Source: Salarias fasciatus (Eukaryota > Chordata > Actinopteri > Blenniiformes > Blenniidae). Taken from it: a stretch of DNA of 64,000 nucleotides. This document shows positions 47,157 to 64,000 of this stretch, in pieces. A program made the translations under genes and the position numbers. The stretch lies in the NCBI RefSeq assembly GCF_902148845.1, contig NC_043751.1, positions 26,078,601 through 26,142,600 on the forward strand, in the 5' to 3' direction. Within the stretch, counting starts at the first letter, position 1. Each line of letters starts with the position of its first letter. The notes beneath the pieces were generated by a model. The model was given only the letters and a program-made list of their open reading frames with translations. It was not told where the DNA came from and ran no database searches.

Positions 47157-50100
47157 ATGTTTAATGCTAGGAAGAAATTTGTAGAGTTCGTCGAGGTAGT
47201 CGATAACGACTTCACTGATGAAAGCATGTACTACAACCAGCCGTCGATGTTCCCACATCGATCGGACAAAGATGTGAGTTCTGTCCCCTGTGTGTGCACA
47301 CAGCGTGCGCTGTTTGATGGCTAAGCTACCAGCCCGAGGGAGCGATTTCAAATGTCTCACTCTGTCCAGTCTCCAAATGTTCTTCTGCAGATGCTGTCCT
47401 CTCCCTCGCCGTCGTCGTCGGGTCATCTGTCGCAGCTTGGTGCGAGCTTGTATGGTCCACAAAGTGAGTGTTAATTCTGCATTCATTAATATGTATGTAC
47501 ATATGCACAAAGTTCATTAAGACAACTCTGTATGTTGTTGAATCAGATTGATGGTGAACTTGTTACTTCACGTTGACTGATTAGTTTTTCTTCCTTCTGT
47601 GCTTTTCTCGCAGGTGCACTCGGCTTCTCGGTTAGAGGGATGGGAAACAGTACGCCTCAGTTAAACCGCAATCTAACACAGGGCACGCAGCTACCAAGTC
47701 ATATCACCCCCACGACAGGGGTCCCCACCATGTCCCTCCATACGCCTCCATCGCCAAGCAGGTGTGTATGAATACATTCACAAACCGTTTGGATTGGCTT
47801 GTTGTGTGTGGAAATATCCCGACTGATTCGGTCTGTGACGACGATGTCTTAACAGAGGGACATTACCAATGAATTCGAGGAACATGCTGAACCACTCTCA
47901 GGTCGGTCAAGGCATTGGGATGAGCGGCAGGACCAACAGTATGGGCAGCTCGGGGTTGGGAAGCCCAAACCGCAGTTCGCCGAGCATCATTTGTATGCCC
48001 AAACAGCAGCCAGCACGCCAGCCGTTTACCATAAACAGGTAGACGGAGCTGAACGAAGCTGCACACATTCACTCGTGTTCTTTGATTCATGTTTGCATCA
48101 GTTGCATCTGATTTAAGTTTCAAACCCCATTTTTCCATTGTGCTCTTTTTCTGTGCAGCATGTCAGGATTCGGTATGAACCGCAATCAGGCGTTTGGGAT
48201 GAACAACTCATTATCAAGCAACATCTTCAATGGCACAGGTGAGTGTGTTTCACTTGCTTTTTAAAGGATCACTAAGCTGGACTGTGAAACAGATAATTCT
48301 TTTTTTGTGTGTGTGAAATAAACAACTGTTTGTAGTTGATTAAATGAGAATCTGCTGTGGAGAATCATAGTTTCCTGTCTGTGAGAGAGTGACGTGATTA
48401 AGATTTACTACTGTACTGTTAGCAGCAAACCAAATCTTCAAGCGTTAAACAAAACACGGTTTCAGACGATTGGCAAACTGAGGTCAGAGTGACAATATCC
48501 TTGATCTGGCCACACTATCAAGCATCGATGCACGTAGACTGTATACATGGTTTTACGTACTACATGTTCTTAACTATCCTGTTGATGCAGATGGGAGTGA
48601 AAACGTAACAGGGCTGGATCTTTCAGACTTCCCTGCATTAGCAGACAGGAGTCGGAGAGAAGGGACTGGAAACCCAACACCGGTGCTCAACCCACTGGCA
48701 GGACGGGCTCCTTATGGTAGGCCATTAGGCTGCAAGAAAAGGCTTCTTCTCTTCACTCATTAATCTGCAATCACGTGATTAACTGAACACAGGAAATGGG
48801 TTTCTGCCTCTTGATTCGTTTCATACCATTTGTTATCGGTGGCTTTGTTTCTGTGCAGTTGCAATAGATGATAATTGCTCCTAATGTGGTTTTTGCTGTA
48901 TTTATTTGCTGCTACACTTTTGGATCGGGTCGCTCCTTCATTAAGTTGGCATGGTGACGAAGCCGTCGACTGAACAGACACAGGACTTCTCCATTCACAA
49001 CGAGGACTTCCCCGCACTGCCTGGCCCAAACTACAAGGACCCCACGTTGAACAGCGACGACAGCAAAACTGTGAGTAAGAGGAACTGGCTGTTTAAACCC
49101 CGGCAGCGGGTCTGATTTTCCTCAGAAAAGTACCAATCTTGTTTTCCCCTCTAGAACTTGAATACAACAAGCAAGAGCACATCCAGCACAGATGGGCCCA
49201 AGTTCCCCGGAGACAAGACGGCGTCTGCACAGAACAACAACCAGAAGAAAGGGATCCAGGTGTTGCCTGATGGTGAGACCTCACAGCCAATTGTATGGCA
49301 CCAACTCCACTGAGACTTCTCTTCCTAATGGCGCTACTTGGGTGAGGCAGTCCAGCTCTCTCCCCTGCATTTGTGGTTGGATGATTATTAGATTGGCTTG
49401 AGTGGGAAAACCCAGATCATAATGTTGAGTGACATAGAGACCAACACATTCTCTACAGCATGTAGAAGTCAGAGGCTTTGTTTTGCTCTCCAGTACATGC
49501 ACACAGTGCAGTGTTTCTTCAGTGAGTATTTCCAGCAGATCGCAGCGCGGTTCACTGCCGTTGGTTGAATTTCTCGATTGCAACGCCGCTTGCAGGTCGG
49601 GTGACCAACATTCCTTCAGGAATGGTGACAGACCAATTCGGCATGATCGGACTGCTGACGTTCATCCGGGCGGCGGAGACGGATCCGGGGATGGTCCATC
49701 TGGCGCTAGGAAGCGACCTCACAACACTGGGACTCAATTTAAACTCGCCAGAGTAAGACGGGCTTTTCCATGCAGCCAGTTTTCATGAGAAACATGAAAA
49801 TGAATTCCAGCTCTCCTAAAATGAAAGAAATAAACACGTTATTTGTTTGTTTTTTATTGTCTTGGATCCCGACTGATAATATTTACTCAAACTTATGTTT
49901 TTGACAGAAACTTGTACCCCAAGTTTGCCTCTCCTTGGGCTTCAGCGCCTTGCCGACCTCAAGACATCGGTAAGATGTAACAAATTCAACATTGTCTTGA
50001 TTGTCATTGTTAATGAGATTTCTCTGTTTTTAGCAATGACAATAAAGACTATTCTGATTCTAAATGTCAAACGTCGCTGTCCTGTGTTGTTTCTTAAGAC

Positions 50101-51626
50101 CCTTGTGGTCAGCAGTTACTCCCTTGGAGGTTTCTAATCTGTGTCCTCGCCTTCGTTTTCAGACTTCCATGTACCGTCGGAGTATTTAACCAACATCCAC
50201 ATAAGGGACAAGGTGAATAAGACTTCAGTAACGGCACATGGAGCGGTTCCAGGTTGTAAACGTGAACATTAAAGAAGTTGTACACTCTTCCTTGGTCTCT
50301 AGCTGGCTGCTATTAAACTGGCTCGATACGGTGAAGACTTGTTGTTCTACCTGTACTACATGAACGGTGGAGATCTGCTCCAGCTTCTGGCAGCGGTGGA
50401 GCTGTGAGTACTGCGTAGGGCTTTCAGTCCGCTGTGAACCTGCTGCAGGACGTCCTCTGCGCTGTCGGCAGCCTGTTTCAGTTGCTCCCTCTTTCTATAT
50501 TGTGACAATTTTATCTTTAAAGAAGCGCTGCTGTTCCGTCACACTGCTTTATTTGTAACCATCTGCCAGCTAGTGGGAAGCTTTCAGTGTGATGCAGCGT
50601 CTGTTTAGCTTCACGAGGAAGTTCAGCAACATTAACGTACCGAGGTTTACACTCAAGAGGGAAAATGAACTCAGTATTGAGTTTTCTGTTCTGTGGGAAA
50701 AACACATCTGAGCTGAAGGAAGGCGACAAGAACTACAGTGGGCCGATGTAGAGTCAAACAAAGACGTTTTAGTTCAGTTTAGTCCATCCTAGATGTCACC
50801 AGACAGTCACTCAGATTAGTTCAGACTTTATTCATCTCAAACTGCAATTCATAGTAACAACAATCAATTATTCAATCAAATGAATGTCATGAGGAAACAA
50901 TCAGATACATTTAAAAATAAAATCCTGTTAGAAAAATAAGTGGATGGGGTTTTCTCAAAGCTGAATAGCTGAAGGAATAAAGGCTTTGTTGTACTGTTCA
51001 CATTTAAACCTATGACCCTCACAGGAATGTGTTTTAGAGGAAGCTGGAGGAAAACCCACACACAGGGAGAACATGCAAATAAAACGAACTGGGTGTTTTC
51101 AATTTGAGCCAGCAGTGGTTAATAACTGTTGCCTTCCAAAATAAAACGTGATTAAAAGCTAATCCTTCACTTGAGTAATTCCTGTTTGTTTCTCACTGAA
51201 GAGTTTTTATACATTACGTAGAAACTTACCTTATAGTTACAGTGACTTATAGTTCAGCCACCGGATTTTCCTCTAACTTCAATTTCCGTCCCGTTCAGCT
51301 TTAACCGGGACTGGCGGTACCACAAGGAGGAGCGGGTGTGGATCACGAGAGCGCCCGGCATGGAGCCCACACTGAAGACCAACACCTACGAGCGGGGAAC
51401 CTACTACTTCTTTGATTGTCTTAACTGGAGGAAAGTAGCCAAGGTAAGACTTGTTTTGTATGTTTACTGCTTCTTTTATTTTTTTTTCTTTCTGTGTGAT
51501 TTTTTTTTTCTTTTTTTAACTTTGTGTGCGTCTTTGAAGGAGTTTCATCTGGAGTATGACAAGCTGGAAGAGAGGCCTCACGTGCCATCGACGTTCAACT
51601 ACAACCCAGCCCAGCAGGCCTTCTAA
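47157..51626 (+). CDS. cnot2: CNOT2, CCR4-NOT complex subunit 2
   Basis: Fourteen coding exons give 523 residues (human 540): 47157-47273, 47391-47463, 47614-47761, 47856-48038, 48159-48238, 48591-48716, 48946-49070, 49155-49272, 49596-49752, 49908-49969, 50163-50212, 50303-50403, 51299-51443 and 51540-51626. Conserved segments include HITPTTGVPTMSLHTPPSPS, GSPNRSSPSIICMPKQQP, GFGMNRNQAFGMNNSLSS, DFPALPGPNYKDP and the C-terminal NOT module from GMVTDQFGMIGLLTFIRAAE to YNPAQQAF. CNOT2 binds CNOT1 and CNOT3 and helps to couple deadenylation to decapping and repression. The first coding exon begins inside the frame (VTKGM); the mammalian exon encoding the extra N-terminal residues was not found, so the ATG at 47157 is used. 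The segment KKFVEFVEVVDNDF is longer than the human equivalent. Confidence 0.95.
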
Positions 51627-52985
51627 GGCCCACCAGTCCAAAGGCCGCAGCTGCTCCAGAGCAGCTTGGTTTTTTTTATTCCTCCAGGATTTGGCTATTT
51701 GACTGCGGGGGCCATCGCCACCATGAAAACTGCCCTGCCTTTCCAAAATTTTGCTGCCCAAAACACTGACACTCTTTCAGTTTTTATTTTTCATGTTCCA
51801 GTTGGTTTTTTTTTTCCTTTCTTTTTTTTTTTTTTTTGCCCCTTGTTTTGAGCAGGGTCTGTGTTATGTTTACGTCTCTGAATCTGAAGCCTGTTTTCTC
51901 CCAGAAAAGGAGGACTTGACCTTGTAGCACAGGAACAAAGGTTACGGCCTCGCATTCACACCAGGCGTCGAAAAGAACTGAGAGAAGGCCGGGGAAAGCA
52001 AAGTCGACATCCTCAGATGCAAACGAAAGGGTGGAAAAAAATGCAATGTTCATTGTTGCACTATATTTAGTAATAAAAGTACACAAAATTTGATTGTGTT
52101 TTTTTATGTGAACACTCCCTGATTTATTTTCCTTTTCCATTTTCCTGTCAGGGAGTTCATGCAACATTTCCACATGCATTCTTTTCATCTCACTTTTTTT
52201 TTTTTGTTTGTTTTTTCATTCACAATAATTTCTTTCATCATTTTCTCTCATACGCTTTTTTTTTTTCTTCTTCAGTTCTTCCATTTTTCTCTTACACTCC
52301 CTGACTTCTGTGCTGGCCTGATAATGGACACAAATCTGAGAGATGGCTTTGGTTTTCGCTACCTTGGAGAGAAACTCACCGAGGCGGAACAACCACACGA
52401 CTTTGCTGCAAAGCAAACAAAACACTTTACTGTCTTTGTTACGATTTTGTAAGAAATGTGTACATTTTTTTTTTCTTCGCATCACATAATTAGTATATGT
52501 ATGTACGAATGTGTATATATGATTGCTATATATATATATATGTATGTATATATATATATATGACATCTATTTTGGAAGAAATTTTGCCCTGCCTTGTACC
52601 TCGTTTTTATGAGGTGAGCATGGATGCAATATGTGGACGTAACAGGAATTTACTGGATCTGCTGGACAGGGTGTCAAAAGACACACGTGTGGGCACTTAC
52701 ATCAAAATGAAACAAACATAAAATGTTCTTCAAGGAAAGGCCTGATTCTCAGCCCAAAAAAAAAAATACGAAGAAAACAAACATGGAGGTCATCCCCGGA
52801 GTCCAAAGCAAACGCAGGGGTGCGTTTCAAGTGGAGCTGTTTGAACAACAGTGAACGGCAGCATTTCATAGGAAACGGAAAACCTGACACATTTTAGGAG
52901 AAAAAAAAAAATTCAGACCAATCTTGTATTTTCTGAAGTTAAAAAGCTTCTTTTCTTTGTATTAAAGCAGAAAAGGCTTTCCTGA
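51627..52985 (+). other. cnot2: cnot2 3' UTR
   Basis: Long, T-rich non-coding tail. A canonical AATAAA is at 52072-52077 and a weaker ATTAAA near 52963, so short and long 3' UTR forms are possible. An (AT)n microsatellite lies at about 52528-52562. Confidence 0.5.
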
Positions 52986-53014
52986 ACCACTCACTGTGTG
53001 TGTTGTTTCTTCTA

Positions 53015-53153
53015 AATCAAGAGCACTCTTATGGACGAGAGAGAAATCCATGCACAGGGAGAACATGTAGTTCCCACGCTAAGGACAAGCCAAACCCCAG
53101 GGTATTCTCACTGTGAGACGAGAGAGCGATCCACTACACCAGCCAGGGTTTAA
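53015..53153. repeat. Dispersed fish repeat fragment
   Basis: Contains GCACAGGGAGAACATGTAG and TATTCTCACTGTGAGACGAG followed by CGATCCACTACACCAGCCAG. This is the commonly seen teleost sequence mentioning a header with ACATGCAAACTCC and a CTGTGAGG body. Related scraps occur at 3741-3795, near 6312 and at 51030-51080. Lies between the convergent ends of cnot2 and washc4. Confidence 0.5.
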
Positions 53154-53179
53154 TCATGAAAATCAGAACAAATTCTTGT

Positions 53180-53947
53180 CTCAAAGTGCATTTATTAGTC
53201 TTCAATGACTTTTTTTTTTTAAGTTATTCAAGGAATGTAATTTCACATGTACCACATGTTGATCGATACAAAATTAGGAAACAATGCGATGATACACATC
53301 CAGTGCAGCAGAAAAATAATTAACTTTAGTCCTGTAATGACGTATTATTTCTAAAGAAATATGCAGTTCAGAAAGGCACGTACACACCTTTAGACAATGT
53401 AGAAAATCGATGCACAAAAAAGAAATTGTACACAAAGATGGCACATGAACGTAAGATCGTACGATGCAAACATTCTCATGAACTCTTCACAGAGCTTCAG
53501 TTAAATCACACGCCGGCGCAGAGGCAGCAGATTCAGTAAGACTAAAAACAAGGATGCAGATGGCTGCACTCGTCTCTGATCAGCAGAGACGAAACACGCA
53601 GCCGAAGCTTCTACTGTAGAAAAATAATCCAGTCCGTGTAGACTGAGTATCAAAATGAAGAATTAGTCACAGCGGTTCGTCTCCGGGCGCCGTTTGCTTG
53701 AGGAAATGCTACAAACTCTAAAGTTATTGAAGCTGTTGACAGAACTGGGAGGTTACATGGATGTTTCTGTGGATAGGAAACAAAAAAAATAAAAATAAAA
53801 GACACTTGTAGAAGTAGACATTCTTTCTCTAATGGAGTTGACGGTCTCAGTTTTATCCCTGAACCATGTGTGCAGCCGGAGCTCCTCTGGTGTGCGTGCT
53901 GCCCTCGCTCTGCGGCGCCGCTCCGCTCCGTTCCGGGGCGGGAAGGC
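53180..53947 (-). other. washc4: washc4 3' UTR
   Basis: From the washc4 stop to a minus-strand AATAAA (complement of 53191-53196). No coding sequence. Confidence 0.5.
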
Positions 53948-63715
<9,768 letters not shown>

Positions 63716-63883
63716 GTCGCCGGGAGAGATGGCCCAAAACCCCCAAATCACAGTGCTGTCAAAAAGTGGAGCCACAGGATCCCATGATGGATCTTATGAT
63801 TTTGTGAATGGCCGCAAGTGCTCATGGGAAATGTAGTATTGCGGGGTGGTAGTTCGTTTGGGGACCGCCTAAACCCCTGTGCT
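63716..63883. promoter_or_regulatory. washc4: washc4 5' UTR and promoter region
   Basis: Directly upstream of the start codon. Includes CATGGGAAATGTAGTATTGC (63814-63833), close to the ACTACAWYTCC-type promoter motif of CpG promoters (minus strand reads ACTACATTTCCCATG). The start site was not determined. Confidence 0.45.
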
Positions 63884-64000
63884 CGCATGACCGGTGAAAT
63901 AGTGCCATAATAACCTTTAAATTTAAACTTTGAATCTTTTATGTGTTTTGGCAATTAGTGCAACCTTTGAAAAACTCTTCGTTTTTGCAAACTGTTTCAC
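63884..64000 (+). mobile_element. hAT-like MITE fragment at the window edge
   Basis: GACCGGTGAAATAGTGCCAT followed by AATAACCTTTAAATTTAAAC is nearly the same as 16684-16725 of the full copy. The element continues beyond the window. Confidence 0.6.

Noticed and set aside
49974-50075. Possible retroelement tail in a cnot2 intron (GACAATAAAGACTATTCTGA)
   Set aside because: It resembles common fish retroelement 3' tails, but the match is too short to annotate.
52500-52565. AT-alternating tract as a possible functional element
   Set aside because: A simple (AT)n microsatellite within the cnot2 3' UTR explains it.

Overview
This window is gene-dense vertebrate nuclear DNA, almost certainly from a ray-finned (teleost) fish. 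The genes are split by short GT-AG introns. The encoded proteins match known vertebrate families over their full lengths. The intergenic and intronic DNA carries short fish-type repeats: hAT and TTAA-flanked MITEs, tRNA-derived SINEs, and LINE 3' ends with simple-repeat tails. I saw no bacterial operon, CRISPR array, RNA gene, retrovirus, LTR element or Polinton.

Layout, left to right: the 3' end of hdhd5 (+, 372-1309); a TTAA-flanked MITE (1962-2493); rab19 (-, 3335-5243); an unidentified 3' coding exon (-, 5598-5893); ccdc34 (-, 7511-9496); slc15a5 (+, 12074-16285); a RING-less TRIM gene (-, 17994-20225); tmem17 (+, 21089-22651); agbl2 (-, 23093-29667); fnbp4 (-, 31117-37981); an intronless seipin gene, bscl2-type (+, 38440-39726); lrrc10 (-, 42668-43492); cnot2 (+, 47157-51626 with 5' UTR near 46 kb); washc4 (-, 53948-63715). 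I worked out exon chains by hand from splice sites and reading phase. slc15a5 (569 aa), TRIM (478 aa), agbl2 (1050 aa), fnbp4 (891 aa), cnot2 (523 aa), ccdc34 (326 aa), rab19 (217 aa) and washc4 (1171 aa) all close in frame, which supports the models.

Most neighbours are convergent or divergent pairs. Head-to-head pairs are ccdc34/slc15a5, TRIM/tmem17, fnbp4/seipin (459 bp between start codons) and lrrc10/cnot2. agbl2-fnbp4 and lrrc10-cnot2 are also neighbours or near neighbours in mammals (human 11p11.2 and 12q15), so these are conserved synteny blocks. Several genes have cilium or cytoskeleton roles (ccdc34, tmem17, agbl2). RFX-type X-box sequences lie upstream of agbl2 (two), tmem17 (one) and, more weakly, ccdc34.

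Points worth a second look: the seipin gene has no introns and shares a short upstream region with fnbp4; four introns appear to start with GC instead of GT; tmem17 has a phase mismatch at its exon 3/4 junction; one well-formed coding exon is unassigned; and six copies or pieces of one hAT-like MITE all lie in the same orientation. I found no convincing wholly new biological system here.
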